Positions 12,885 through 33,507 are shown, numbered from the stretch's first letter. The stretch: DNA of 64,000 nt from Aphrophora alni (GCA_963513935.1 OY740768.1:40170368-40234367), one strand, 5' to 3'. Program-made: numbers and translations. The notes: generated by a model not told the origin, from the letters alone.

Positions 12885-13115
12885 GTCTTCTTTTTTGTTC
12901 TTTATATTTAAAAAGGTGAAAAACCTCTCCATCATCTTTGCCTTATAAAAAAACGAATGAAATAAAATATAAAGATTAATGTAGCTTTCGAATTATTTGA
13001 TGTTATCAGCGTCAGAAGATAACAAGTGTTGGTTCAGATAGGAAATAATCCAAGACTCCTTGAAAAATATGTAGATCCAGTCAGGATACCTTAGGATTGC
13101 TACGCCCATGTTATA
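12885..13115 (+). repeat. interspersed repeat R1, copy B
   Basis: This copy has the head TTAAAAAGGTGAAAAACCTCTC, a CATCATC string, then GCGTCAGAAG, GTTGGTTCAGAT, ACTCCTTGAAAAAT, GTAGATCCAGTCAGGAT and TTGCTACGCCC. The last blocks match the far end of copy C (ACTACTTGAAAAATAGTGTAGACC) and of copy E (TTGCTACGCC). It looks nearly full length, at about 230 bp. Confidence 0.6.
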
Positions 13116-16100
13116 TTCTTCCATCTATCCTCACTAATTGACTCAATATGGTTGCTTGACAACCGACCACCAGGGTCCGTCAGAACGCTAACATTAACTG
13201 TTATTCGTAATTCAAACTAAAGAATAGACTGATTAAAACAATTAGATAGCATTATTTGCCAGAAATTAGTATATTTAAAAACATTATTTTTGTTTTCTCT
13301 ACTATAATAATCGATTGCTCAGAGAAGTTTTGATCACTGTATATAAAAATTAAAATGGCAAATATTGTTTGACAAAGATGATAAGAAATATTTGTTCCCT
13401 GCCTTGAGTGCCACCATACTACATGACATATCTTCTCACATTTCAAAATTAATTAAAATCTTCTTCTTTTTTTTTTCAAAATATTGTATTTCTTAGATTA
13501 CTAATCCATATAAATGGTGTAAGTATGAAAATTTATATAGAACAACAAATGCCACACCAACAAACATAACAAAATTGTATGACAAATAACGCAAGTAAAT
13601 TTGTAAAGTATGACAAACAAATTGGGCTTATGTCAGTAAATTATATAAGTAAATGTTGGTATATTTATGTTAATTTGTCAATAGAGAAAGTTAATATAAC
13701 AAAAATTACCTTACAATTGTATAAAGCTATCATAATCTATAACTAAAATTTTATTTATCTTTTACTATTTCACGGAAGTTATAATTAATAAATTTTAACT
13801 TTCTTAAATTCTATTTCAAGCATTTCTATTTACGCCACGAACTATCCATGTGATTAATTTATATTACAATTAATTTCAAGTTAATTAACACTGTAATTGT
13901 AGAAATTCAAATAACCGAACAAGTCAAACAATAGTCATGTTTTAACATGTAAATACCTTCAGGGCTGTATAATTGAAAAGAGAATGGTTAGTGAAGGCTA
14001 CATTCAAAGCTACACAATAATGAGGACAGTCTGGCAACATTTGTATTGTCAAATAACAAACATTACACAAAATTATTCCGTTCAAATTATATTTATTTAT
14101 GATTATAATTTCTACAATAAGGAATGTATTACAATGAAAAGTATATAGAATAAATTTATAAATGGAATAAAAATAGACTGGCTTTTTGATTTGTAAATCG
14201 GATGGAGAAAAAATACAGATTTTAAAATAATGATATTGGTTTTAAACTTGAATATCTGTGTTTGATCAAATAAACAATAATTATGTTTGAATTTACATAA
14301 TCAGTCGTTTGAATGTTCAAAGTAACATCAGAGCACTTAACCCCTTTCCCTTACAGATCTAACAACCTTTAAGGGAGCGCTTTGGTATTGTAGATTAATA
14401 ATAATCTTGAAGAGGCACTCGGCAGATGTTTTATCAAAATATTCGCTTTTAGAGGCGTTACAAGTTTTTTTCAATCTGAGCTCATCATTTTAATGACGAG
14501 GGTTTAAAAATAAAAACGAGAATTTCCTCACATATTTTACACACGCATGTTTCAATCTATTTCCTTTTATTCGCGAGGGAATAAGAACGTTCATGTGCAA
14601 TAACCTAAAAAAATGTTATATTTACTTCTTTCCTTAAAGATTGAACATTTCCACATTGCTTGTGTAGATTTTAGAAAGATATTTATGGTATGTGTTTTTT
14701 AGTTTAAAGTTAGTGTTTTTTTTTAATTCTATCCGTAATCTGTTTTATGCGCTATTTGATTTATTTCCCTTCCCAACTGCGCTAATCACTTTTCAGTAAT
14801 ACCTTTAATGAACCCCAATAATAATTTGGTCCTAGTCAATTCGTGAATACCTCCACCTCATCCGTTTGGAGGTAGAATCTAAAATAATTAAGTCTCTAAA
14901 ACCATAAATATCTTAATCCATAGAGTATTTATCAATTTATATTTATTTCAGAAATAAAATTCGTGTTATTGTAGGAAAGTACTATTAGTTTCCAGTGCTA
15001 CCATTTTGTATAATTTCTCATGTATTTCAAATTACAAAATTTGTAATTTTAAAACACGACTGCTTCATGAATTAAAAAGGTTTAATAAAATAATTAATTG
15101 TTTCTCTTAAGTTTCTACAAGACTACGGCTGTATATCATTAAAATAACTAATTATGAACTGATAATGAAATAAAAGAACTGTGGACATAACAATAAAAAA
15201 AGTTTAGTAATACATTAGTTATAAAAAAGCGTATTATTATAATGAATGTAACAATGTACACGTATACTGTATAATGATATTCAGTACATTATACTATATT
15301 AATATAATTGTACTGTTTAGTTAAAAAGTGTCTCATCACCCTCCTACTTTCTCTTACACCTTCTTACCTAACGATTTGAGACCAAATGAAGTTATACATA
15401 TTCCTTCTTCTCCATACTTCTTGAAATTTTGCGTATCACAGTTTGAATACCTACTAAAAAGTATTTCAGTTCATTGCACGAACAGAGTTATCACTATAAT
15501 TTAGTAAGGAATATATGGTATCTTATTTCTACTTGAACTTATTGGCTATTAATATGTAATAAATATTACGCTTCTTTTTTAATATTATCAACTTTAATGG
15601 CGTGTATAAATAGACGTAGATGATGGAAAACACGTTCCACCATTGAAATAAAATTCAAAGTATTGTGAATATATTATCGTATTTCACAAATAGTTTAGAA
15701 AATTAAATGTGACTTAGCCACCATTAAAAAAAAAGACAAATGGAGGACAGGTATCATATAACCCTTAAACTACTGAACACACCTTTAAACGATAATGTAT
15801 AATCACATGTCACAAGATTATGTTAGCGTTTAAAAAATAATTATTTAAATTATACATATCTGATCCAAGATAGCAGCCGAAAATTTTAATCCTATAACGT
15901 TTTATGAGGGTTTACACTTTATTGCTCCAACATTAATTTTCTAGAAAAAAAGTAGAAGGGGAGTTTTTTAGTCCACCGATATAACTTAGGCTATACGATC
16001 TCTACACGTACGCAGGAATTCTGCGCGTTAAAAACAGCTGTCATGGGTAGCTTAACCTCCATTTCATTTACTTCGTTAGCTATTGTACATATTTAGAACG

Positions 16101-18720
16101 AAAGTGATATTATTTATATAACTAAGAATTTTATGTTCAGTGATTACAATACTCTGTCAAATACTCAATTAAAGAGAAAATAAGAGAACATTGTGAAATT
16201 ATTCGGGTTCTTTTATTGAATCAGAATTGAATAGTTTAAAATATTTTAATCAAAAACCAAGTTTAAAACATTAAAATATAATTCATATTTAGATATGCAC
16301 GGTCTAATATATTTTTATCTTATTTAAGCTAATAAACTGTTATATTTGTATATTATTATATTGGTAGTAACTATATGTTTAAAACATTTACCTAGTTTAA
16401 AGTAAGTCTTTTTTTTACTTCTGAATAATTAAACCGGATATGTACAATGCTGTTATTAGTGTTTATAATCAGTTGTTACGAAAGTGTAGGTCTATTGTTA
16501 TATTGATTGCTATGGTAACTTATCCATAACAACAATTTGTATGTTATGATTTCGTCCCCCGTTTTCACCTTCTAAATAAAATAAATGGATATTTCATAGA
16601 CCAAAACCTCTAGAAACGTAGTCTCGGTAAAATTTCTAAGCCGTTATAGAGAAAATAATAGATACAAGATTTGTTCGTAATAGAATAATACTAAAAGTTT
16701 TAATGTTCTCAAAATTACAGTTTATATTTAATAACTAAGGTTCTTATAAATTGATCAATAATATTTAATACCATTAATTAGTACTACGTTACTGAAACAT
16801 ATCACAAAGAACTCATTTTTATTTCTTTTATGAAAATAAAGTGTACTATATAAACCACAACCATTCCACTGCTAATTATATAAATATTGCAGTTTTACTC
16901 CGGTAAAAGTTAAATGTGTTTTTATAGTATTGGGAACAAAAACTCTTTAAATATGTATTATTTTTCTAATATATTGTTTGCCTTGCTTTCGTAAAAGGTA
17001 ATTTCTCTGACAAGATATTTTTTACTGTAATTTTTAGTGAACTTCGCAATTTTACATAACACTTTAAAATATTTATAAACAATAAGGTGACATTTTTCAT
17101 TGGAAAGAATGTTACAATAATTTAACTTTCACCCCCTCAGAGCTCTCTTATAGTGAGTACTGGTGTGTGTGAATCCCGACGTAGCATAGCTGGATCTACA
17201 CCTTTCCTAGTCTAGTCTTGTGTTAAATCCCACTTTTTCATCTTTCCTATAAGATTCTTTTCAACAACACTTGTTCTTTTCCGATAATGGCAGCGAGGTT
17301 TTTTACCTTTAAAAAAACCATAGTCTTATTATCTTTTCGCTAAAAAAACAACAAAAAAAACAAAGGCTGACTTACTAATAAATAACAACACTTATTTTTC
17401 ATAACCCAAAATGTAACACAGTCTTTATGCAATCTAACGTTTAATAATGAAGATAATATTTTTAATTTGATATACGCACAGTAATAAATCTATAGCGCTG
17501 TTATTGAGGTTACACATTTCTACGTGGTACGTAAGCTATACATTTCTACACCCACACACGTCTGTGCAAATCAACGGAATCAGATAATTATTTATGCTTA
17601 AAGGGAAAGGTTGACGAACTAATACTGTGAAACCAATAACCAATAAACAAACACATTTCCAAGATACAAAGATTTATTACGACGTTGCACAAGTTTCCTA
17701 ATTAACTAAATTAACGGCACATTAACAAACTTGGTTACAACTTGATGAAGCATTGTTTGTGTAACCTAGGTTCGTGTTAAGATACAAAATTGTCGCCAAG
17801 CACGAAACCCTACCTCGTGTAATTAAAGAGTTCGCGTGTTCGAGAAAGAATTATTATGCTTATTGGGAATACAGTAAGCTCGTTCCAAGTGTACTTTTAG
17901 TTGAAAGCGATGTGCAATTGAAAATCATTCAAGCTTGTGAAAATGAATGAACATTTTTTTATATATTTAATTTTCTTTGGGATCATTTAATAAAAAAAGT
18001 ACATATTTTCTTTCCTTGCCTACTCAATTTGTAAGCCCATTATTCTGAATCCACAAACCGTTTAAAGTATAACGTGTTGATCTTGTTGGTGAGAGATGGG
18101 GATGTCATTTCTTGACAGGGGTAGAACGCTATCGGCTTCGTAACCTGTCTGGCCTCAGGAGAAAATATTATACTCTATTTTTCACAATTTTCAACTTATT
18201 CCTGCTTCTTTATTCTTACTAAATTGGCAAAAATGGCCGCCCAGTGTGAATCCCGCCCTTAAAACAATCTATAACCCAGTTCCATAAACTTCCCCAGCAC
18301 CTGGCTATAAACCTCCCTTATCTTCGAGAAACCATCTACGGATTTATATGTTTGCTTCCTGTGTACAGAAACTCTGCCAAGAAAGTAGTTCTTGACAAAA
18401 TATATATCTTTTCTTTTTTAGAAAAGGGGTGTGTTTTTATTCACACTTTATTGTGTTCAGGAAAATAGTATTAATTAGTGTGAAAATCATTCTTATTAAC
18501 ATTACATTACAGTGTAATAATAGGAACATTAATGGTAATAAACAATTATTTATATAATGTTTAATACCAGTGCAACAAAATCGCTTAAAACGTTTATCTC
18601 GCTTATCCCCAAAACCAAGAGACAACCAAAACGTTTCTTTGACAAAATGTTAGTTTAGTAGTTATCTGAAAAGTAAAATTGAATAATAGACATCGTCTTT
18701 AAAAATAATGAAATAGTGTC
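13116..18720. other. AT-rich non-coding DNA, nothing firm
   Basis: About 5.6 kb with no coding signal. A minus-strand string at 17258-17320 (TTTAAAGGTAAAAAACCTCG, then CATTATCGG) resembles the head of R1 and may be a further fragment. No tRNA, array or transposon protein was seen. Confidence 0.45.
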
Positions 18721-18775
18721 TAAACTTGCTTCGCTTGCGCCATAAACACGTCTTCATCGTAAATCGTATTTAATT
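18721..18775 (+). repeat. short interspersed repeat R3, copy 2
   Basis: This is the partner of 5774-5830. It shares the GCCATAAAC core and the CGTAAA...CGTATTT ending, and the CTTGC/CTTCG repeats before it. The family is unidentified. Confidence 0.5.
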
Positions 18776-20214
18776 CAAATCAAACTTTTAATAACGACGG
18801 TCAAAGAATTTTTTTACGAATTATTTTTGAAAACTTTTTTTACTTACGATTATTCGCAAGGGTTTATCTTATTAATGTTCAGAAACAATAAAATTTTAAA
18901 GAAATTGGTAGAGTTAATTTTGACATTTAACGTCATTTAAAACCGACTAACAGCAATTTTTTTTACCAGCAACTAGAGGGGGGGGGGCTCTTAGAAGCTA
19001 CACTTTTGTACGATTTATTAAAAAGAGTTAGAGGTGATTTGTTATTAAGTTGTTTTTTTTTTTGTTTTAGGTTTTTTATGTGGTAACTACCTCCAAATTT
19101 TGAATTATCGAAAAATAAAATATGAGTTCTAAGATATTTCTAAAATATGCCCACATGCAAAGATTGATTAAAATCTGTTTGGGCTGTAGAACATTGCACA
19201 ATCGACGACAGACATTATTAAAAAACACACACTTTACACAAACGTAATCTCAAAATGGATCTGTCTGAAATGAATTTGTTTTTTTACCAACCATGTAATT
19301 TATTTTTCTATATACGATGTATTTGTTAGAAAATACAAAGTAAAAGAACAAAAAAATATTGAACACAAATTATTTTAGAAAGTATTGTTCCAGAATATTC
19401 GTTACTACTATACAATACCAACATCTTGTTAGTTTAAAAAGTTTTGAATTAATATTCAAGATAATTGATTTGGTAATTAAATATTTAAAATGTAAACATA
19501 AAAAACACTTTCTACAGTTTTACGATATTAGATATTAGATTTACAATTTTTATTATAGTAATTTTAATATGTATATTAAGAATCTATATATTCTTAGAAT
19601 CATTATTTCTGAAAATATTTATTAAAAAAACGAATTATTAAATAATTTCAATGAAAGTATTTATTTGGATGGAAATTATTATTAACAAATTGTTATTAAG
19701 AAATTATGTTTTCTTAAATCTTGTTCTATATTTGTAAACTAAACTTTGCGATTTTAAAACCCATTACTTCCGGGTCACAAAGCTAATCCCTGAGGAGCTT
19801 TCACAGGATTAACTCTATTGTTCAAATAGTGCTAGGATGAAAGAAAATTAAGAAATACAAGTCTAGTACTTTAATTCTAATAACGATCATAAATGAATAC
19901 AGGAAATACCTGCAAGACGTTTCTGTCACTAATTCCCAAGATTATAGTAAAACCGTTAAAACAGATTATAAGATACAAAACTGTTCTTACATTTAAACAG
20001 GTTAATTAGATTAAGTTTTTAAGCTTTTTAATGTATTTACATTTATATTATTATAATGTGTACACAATTATAATATAAATTCTCTTATGAATAAATGATA
20101 CATGCTTAAAAAAGGACCTTTAAAATTATGATTATTACGTTTATAAAGGATGAAACAACTGAGAATTTTTTTTTTTTTTTTAAGCTAAAATGTGTCAGAA
20201 ATATTTATAGCAAA
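18776..20214. other. AT-rich non-coding DNA
   Basis: No gene was recognised. A G9 run lies near 18980. The phrase TTGATTAAAATCTG...GGCTGTAGAACATTGCA at about 19160-19200 resembles 56680-56720 and may be a small shared repeat. Confidence 0.4.
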
Positions 20215-20620
20215 ATGTGCCTACTTTTCAGCAGCAAAAATAGTTATAACTAGGAAATTACTGCACCGATTTCCAAAACTTTTCAGTTTCAATTATTATC
20301 ATTCAAATAATGTAGTCTAACTATTTTCTTATTGATTAAAAATGTTGTACTGAAAGTTTTAGGAAAATACACAAACTTTGTCGAAAAATGTGGATTTCTT
20401 ATTTTTTAGATAAAAACAGGTTATAATTTGAAAACTACTGCACCGATTTCTAAAAGTTTTAATTTCCAATTAGCTTTCAAATTATAAACACACGTGTCAG
20501 TGAAAATATATAAGTTGTTACTGAAAATTTTGAACATGTGTAAAATAAGTCGAAAAAATTTACCAATCAAACAAATATCGTTATAATATGGGAACTACTG
20601 AACTGAATTGTAATCCAACA
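20215..20620 (+). repeat. imperfect tandem repeat, about 180-bp unit
   Basis: Three successive starts read ATAGTTATAACTAGGAAATTACTG, AGGTTATAATTTGAAAACTACTG and TCGTTATAATATGGGAACTACTG. The first two are followed by CACCGATTT and a similar body (TTTTCAGTTTC versus TTTTAATTTCC). The phase is kept over roughly 360 bp, then decays. It looks like an old tandem duplication inside a repeat family rather than a satellite array. Confidence 0.5.
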
Positions 20621-21079
20621 TAGACCAAAACTTAACTGCGTAACGAATCTAGATAGAAAAGAAAACAGCATCTCCGAATAGCGGCTCTTAAGTTATACGT
20701 TTACAAAGACTGCGTTTCATATATATGAAGGAACACTTGAAACTTATTTTGTCAAAACATTATCGATGCCCACTTCATAGGTCCAGGTCACAACTTGCCA
20801 TAAGCGTGGCAGCAGTAGCGTTATCGTTCTATCCGAATAAAATTCTTTATTAACGTTAAAATTCTACTTAGACAAATCTTGTGTGTTTACACATCCCGAG
20901 ATCTCTGTTTTATAGTGTTCACTCTCAGCAAAATGTCAAGAGTCTACCTCAATATTTAAGAGTACGATGTGTGACTCGTAACCCCTCTTTCCCCCCCCAC
21001 CTACTCTGTCTGCCATTTTCTCTACTACAGTCATATTTATTGTCTTTACAATCCTTGCCTTACAAAATTCTCTCAAACA

Positions 21080-21114
21080 GGGCTGTGAATATTTAAAGAC
21101 ATAATATTCTTATT

Positions 21115-21202
<88 letters not shown>

Positions 21203-21245
21203 GCTGTGATTATTTAAAGACATAATATTCTTATTTTAATATTAT
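21080..21245 (+). repeat. tandem duplication around a (TA)n tract
   Basis: A 44-bp unit starting GGGCTGTGAATATTTAAAGA at 21080 recurs at 21201 with one A/T difference (GGGCTGTGATTATTTAAAGA). A pure (TA)n tract of about 80 bp (about 21121-21200) lies between the copies. Replication slippage or unequal exchange fits the structure. Assembly artefact should also be considered because of the long AT tract. Confidence 0.85.
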
Positions 21246-21271
21246 ACATATATATATTTATATTATATATT

Positions 21272-28618
<7,347 letters not shown>

Positions 28619-28620
28619 TA

Positions 28621-29034
28621 CTGGGTGTTCAAAAAGTCCCGGAATTATTTAATACTTTTTAAACAAAGAAAGACTGGTGATACGTATATTGCAAATGTTT
28701 AACGATGTAAAAGAACTATTTTTATCATATTATGTAAATTCTCCCACCCCCTCAAAATGTGGGTTTTGGGGTTGAAAATCAAAATTCAAAATGGAAACTC
28801 ACATGGAGCGATGACTCATTTTAAAGGCTTAATAAAGAACAACAGATAAAAACTAGACATCAATATCTGACCCCTATCGAAAGTGGCGGCCTGTCAAGAA
28901 TACAAAAAGGCCGACTTACTTCAGAATTGTTTTCGTGAAAAATAATAAGGTGACAACGTTCAGCAATTTCTTAAGTCTCTTTTGATGAATTTTATTCAGG
29001 TATATTAGTATTTTACATTTCATTGTCAACATTA
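28621..29034 (+). repeat. left inverted arm of the 28.6-30.1 kb element
   Basis: This arm runs from the TA-flanked terminus to CATTTCATTGTCAAC. It pairs with 29646-30053. It holds GTGGCGGCCTGTCAAGAA and TTCGTGAAAAATAATAAGG, which recur inverted in the right arm with a few substitutions. Confidence 0.7.
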
Positions 29035-29123
29035 CATGGTATAGAATGTGACAAAATGTACAATAACGTGACTCGAGACATCAACATATGTAAATAAAAA
29101 TGGTTTTTAGTTCCGATGTTATA

Positions 29124-29240
29124 CAGTGGAACCTTGATAACTTGAATCTCGATAGCTCGAATTCCTTGATATCTGGAATTTTTGATATTCCCCTTCAAAT
29201 TCTCATAACTCCCAAAGTTTTAGTCTTCCCTTTTTCATGT
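29124..29240 (+). mobile_element. pogo/Tigger-like terminal sequence
   Basis: CAGTGGAACCTTGATAACTT begins at 29124 directly after a TA-containing context and is followed by further GATAGCTCGAATTC and TTGATATCTGGAA phrases. This repeated 'cGATAACTcGAAT' pattern is typical of pogo/Tigger-family terminal regions (Tc1/mariner superfamily). The matching right terminus (GGTTCCACTG) was not found in the window. It lies in the spacer of the long-inverted-arm element, so it is either a nested fragment or part of that element. Confidence 0.55.
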
Positions 29241-29645
29241 AACGTGTTCATTACATGTCGGACGACATTTTACAAAATGAATTATTTCCTTAAATACTTT
29301 ATTCCCTAGAAAAGGTAAACAGTTTAAACACTCTTAGAACAATAAAAAATCGTTGCAAGTTAAAAAGGGAATCAACTTTATTTAAATTCTCTAGAGAGTC
29401 TTATCATACATTATCTAGAACCTTTATTGTCGGGAACCCTTTCCTACAATGATAAACAGCCTTCTATTAAATGCATGTTTTATACTAGCCTAGTTAGTTT
29501 CTTTCCACACTCAAGTTGTATGTTTTAATCAGACATCCATATTTAATTATTGTCACTATTGCTGTCTAATACTAATTTTAAAGTTTTTCATTGAAAATGT
29601 CCGAGTGAAACAGAAAAAAAATAACTGTGTTAATGATGAGAGAAT

Positions 29646-30053
29646 ACGTTGACAGTACTGAAATGTAAAATACTAATTTACTTGAAATTTCATCCAAATA
29701 CACTAAAGAAATTGCTGAACTGTTTGTCTCCTTATCATTATTCACGAAAAAAAGTCACAAGTACCTATGTTGTCATTTTTATTTGCTTGACGGGCCGCCA
29801 TTTTGAATAGATTTATGAAAGTGAGTTCTAGTTTTGCACATTGTTCTTTTTTGTAAAAGCATTTAAAATGAGGTATCACTCGATGAGGTTTATATTTAAA
29901 GATTTTGAGTTTACCCCCGAAATCCCCATTATAGGAACGAGTTTACATCATATGCCAATAAATAGATTCCATAAAACAATTGCAAGGTTTTAGTTTTCTG
30001 TTTTTTCTAGTTTAAATGTTATTTAACCGTTCCCGGCCTTTTTTGACGTCGAG
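29646..30053 (-). repeat. right inverted arm of the 28.6-30.1 kb element
   Basis: Read on the minus strand, this arm starts CTCGACGTCAAAAAAGG at 30053 and ends near TGTCAAC at about 29649. It parallels the left arm block by block. Confidence 0.7.
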
Positions 30054-30055
30054 TA

Positions 30056-32529
30056 CATATTTAAATAATTTCTTTTTCATAAATACCAAAAGACTTCTTG
30101 ACATTTTTGTATGAAAAATAAAATAAAAATAGAAATGGAAAACACTTTATATTGCAGTTTATCACAGCCTTTTTAAAAAGCACAAAGGTGTTCATTTATA
30201 CGTTTGTATATGAATACCTATACAATAGTTTTTACATCTAAAATAGGAAAGTATGAATCAATCTTTCGTGTATCTAGTTAGTTAAAATAACCTCAAATTT
30301 ATTGCATGATTATTCTAATAAATCAGCTGTTTTAGAATAGCTGTTGATTGTTAAGGTAAGATATCTTGAAATGGTTTAAAATTTAAAGAAACAGAGAGCT
30401 AATTCGCAGGTGTTTTGTTACTGTATACGATAAGCTTACTGTATTTGAAAAATTTATCATTAAAATCAAGTCAAAAATTTAAAATCTTCCTTTATAACTG
30501 CCAATACATAAGCAAGTTATAATATATGCAAAAAATCGTTAAGCTCAATCATAAAATGTTGTTCATTCCAATACATATTTTATTACGAAATAAACTATGG
30601 ATAATTCCTTCGGTAGTACAATTATAAAGATACACTTTAAAATAAACTAGGACGAGTTGCGTCTCCACGTGCAGTAAAAATAAATGATTTAATTTCATAA
30701 ATTAAACTTTCTAATTGAACAAGAAAAACTATAAGCTGTTAAGCTAGAATCTAATCTCACGTTTCAATTATGTTTAGTTTACATTTTGTTTGTAAAGACA
30801 CACACATTGTTCAAAGTTTTGATAATAAAGCTCTATTGTTTAAACTTTGAGTCTTCTGGAGAAACTTTGAAGTCGAGTGTTGTCAAGTAATTCAATACAT
30901 ATATCCTATACTTGGCTTATTTACTTTAGTCTCTGTTTATTATTTATGTGCAGTTCAGTTTATCCTTCTGCAGAAACCAATTTACTATTGTCCCAACTTA
31001 TGGAAGTTCAAATCTTCAGTAAAGTCTTATACATTTGATGCAAATTGTTATTTTCTTTAAACTGATGCCATTTTGTTATAATTAGTGAATAATTCGATAA
31101 CAATTTGAATGTGGTGTCTTTTGTAAGACATACTCATATTAGATCTCACTTTATCCAATAACTCGCGTCCATATTAGGGCCTACGGATTGGCTCAAATAT
31201 GGATCAAGAATAAAAATTTTGTAAAATAAATGCCTTTAGTTTTTACATTTAAGATATCCATTTTTATGAACTTGACCAATGATAATGTCCGGCATCTGAC
31301 ATCTGTGCATTGTGCTTTATTTTTGTACATTTCATTATATGTCTACAAATGAATAACGCAAATATTAAAAATAGCAAACCACAAGACAAAAACTTAAATT
31401 ATAAATTTGCCTAAAATTTATCCATTATTATTGATTAAATTTATATCAAATATTATATCTAGTGTCTCAAACAACGAACCTCTAAAATTAATATTTCTAG
31501 ATTTAACAGGAAAAGTATGAATAAACCATGATCCCCTTCGAAAAGAGTGAATGGCCTACTACAATAAACTTCCAAATTATTTCGAACAAATTTTTATAAA
31601 ATGTAAAAGTTTATTACCCATATCGTTTATAAAATAATATAAATGTCGTTTTGAATTTTCTGAATAACATGTGAATCTTATTTTCTTTTAGGTGTTTTTT
31701 TTACGTTCATATTTCTTTGAATTTCAACATCAATAACTTGGAATGATTCCGATTTTCATTCCGTTGTCAGGTAACTCTGGAACTTTTGATATAGATCGAA
31801 CTTTTTCACAGTCTCCAGGAAATACAATTTTTGTAAAGTAATAACGTTATAAATTTTGTAAAATATTATTATCTATTAAAATTTACTTTTTTATCCAGTA
31901 AAATATTTTTGTTTCAAACAAGGAAAGATAACGACAAATTAATTACGATTTTCACAATTGTATGAAATGCCCTATATTGTTTAATAAATTATAGGTAAAA
32001 TGTGTATATTTTCATGGATTATAATACAAGCTCCGAAAACCATTTCCTAGATTGAAAACAACAACGACGTTGTTCAAATAAACACATTATTAAAACAAAT
32101 AAATATAAATCAGTATATATAGGCCTATTTGATAACAGTTAATGTGAACAGATGTATAATTAATTGTAGTTACACATTAAAAATTACAATGAAGTAAGTT
32201 GATTCAATATTTGTATAAACAGTAATATTAATTATTAATGAAACGAAACATAGGTCTACCAATTTGATACCTGTACAGCTGACAAAAACTTTTAGTATCA
32301 ATTTTTTTTGCTTGTTTTCAGTAGTAAATAGTGCTTTTCTTTTGCATAAAGTTTATTTTTAAATTGGTAAATTTATTTAGGTAATTACCCATCGAACTTT
32401 CATCCAAATCTTATTTTTAAAATTTGTAGATATAAAAGAGTCAATATATTTGTGCATTTTGAACTAAAATAATGAAATAAAGCGTGACATATAACGTTGA
32501 ACAATGGCAGCAAAAGGTCCCTCAGGATT
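30056..32529. other. AT-rich non-coding DNA, nothing recognised
   Basis: No coding segment, RNA gene or repeat was recognised in this stretch. Confidence 0.45.
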
Positions 32530-32748
32530 GTAGTGGGGCTTGGCAATCTCAAGGAATCCTAGTTGGGTCTACACTATTTTTCAAGTAGTCTTTGGTTACA
32601 TCACTCTCTTTCGTATTTCGTATTAGGTCACCCTTGTTCAACTTTTGTTCACGACCGACCCTGACGCTATTAGAGTATTTAATTGCTAGGGTTTTTGTTT
32701 TATTTTTTTGGGAAGATGACCGAGAGGTTTTCACTTTTAAACAACAAA
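32530..32748 (-). repeat. interspersed repeat R1, copy C
   Basis: Read on the minus strand, this copy has TTTAAAAGTGAAAACCTCTC, GTCATCTTCC, an A-rich linker, ATACTCTAATAGCGTCAGGG, GTGACCTAATACG, GAGAGTGATGTAACC, ACTACTTGAAAAATAGTGTA, GACCCAACTAGGATTCC and TTGAGATTGCC. It is the best-preserved copy and links the blocks seen separately in the others. The overlapping open frames on both strands are by-products of the repeat. A G13 run (32752-32764) abuts its outer end. Confidence 0.65.
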
Positions 32749-33289
32749 CTCGGGGGGGGGGGGGCAACTACAATGGTCATTTTATATCTCAGAAGCTTTT
32801 GTGGAGTGGTTTTGTTTAAGAGTCCTAGTACACGAACTCTTATAAAACTTTATGCAGGTTAGTTTCAATGCTAGTAGTTGCTGTTGCGATAAGAGAGAAT
32901 CCGAAGAAGGATTTATCAACGGTATGTGAAATGTGCGGGTGACGGATAAATACAGAGATTTAATACGTTTGCAGAGATGGTGATGTGGTAAAATTCATAT
33001 TATGTTGGCTAATATCTGCAAGAATATATACTAATTAAATCCCAAGAATGTTCTTTTGTAAGAGCAGATATTTGCCAAAAGAAGGATCAGTAGACATTGA
33101 TTGAGGTCGGAAGATGGTTTAGTGATGAATGCAAGGCAGAGTCCGTAAAGTGTACTCATAATTACAGACGAGCAGAGAAGTGATGTTATAACTGCAGATA
33201 AAGGCATTGACTCAGCTCCATTCCGATGTCAACGTTTGTCATGTTGCCGTCTCTTCTTATCATCTATTTGTCGTTTTTGTTTGTTTAAA

Positions 33290-33490
33290 ATCAATTGGAC
33301 AAACTTTCTAATCAGAAAAATCGTTATATAAATTTCAAAATTTCTAAGTATTTTCAAAAAAATAATAGATTTTAAATTTGGTATTTAGGTAAAAGATTTA
33401 CAAACAATTAGACAGAATTGCTAACCAGAAAAAAATCATTACCTATATAAATTTCAAAATGGTGGTAACTTTTTCTCAAAAAATTAGGTT
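33290..33490 (+). repeat. imperfect tandem duplication, about 110-bp unit
   Basis: The first unit reads CAATTGGACAAACTTTCTAATC...TATAAATTTCAAAATTTC. The second reads CAATTAGACAGAATTGCTAACC...TATAAATTTCAAAATGGTGG. The two units are about 110 bp apart and both end in a TTTTC-AAAAAA-T string. No function is apparent. Confidence 0.55.
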
Positions 33491-33506
33491 TAATGGCCAC
33501 ATACTT

Positions 33507-33507
33507 C

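Larger units (their letters stand above)
28621..30053. mobile_element. non-autonomous Tc1/mariner-like element with long inverted arms
   Basis: The two ends are inverted copies: left CTGGGTGTTCAAAAAG at 28621 and, on the opposite strand at 30053, CTCGACGTCAAAAAAG. Homology continues inward for about 410 bp on each side through shared blocks. These include CGGGAA/CCGGAA, TTGCAA, TATGATGTAAA/TATTATGTAAA, CATTTTAAA, GGCGGCC and GTTCAGCAATTTCTT, ending near TGTCAAC. The bases next to both ends are TA (28619-28620 and 30054-30055), the target duplication expected for Tc1/mariner-type elements. The roughly 610-bp spacer contains no transposase; it holds a pogo-like terminus at 29124. Arm identity is moderate (about 70 percent by eye), so the insertion is old. 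It could instead be two adjacent opposite copies of one repeat. Confidence 0.7.

Noticed and set aside
17157..17220. GTGTGAATCCCGAC near 17170 as a tRNA T arm
   Set aside because: No D arm, anticodon arm or acceptor pairing can be placed around it.
32549..32819. Opposed 72- and 75-codon frames as genes
   Set aside because: Both lie in R1 copy C and read through a G13 run. The repeat explains them.
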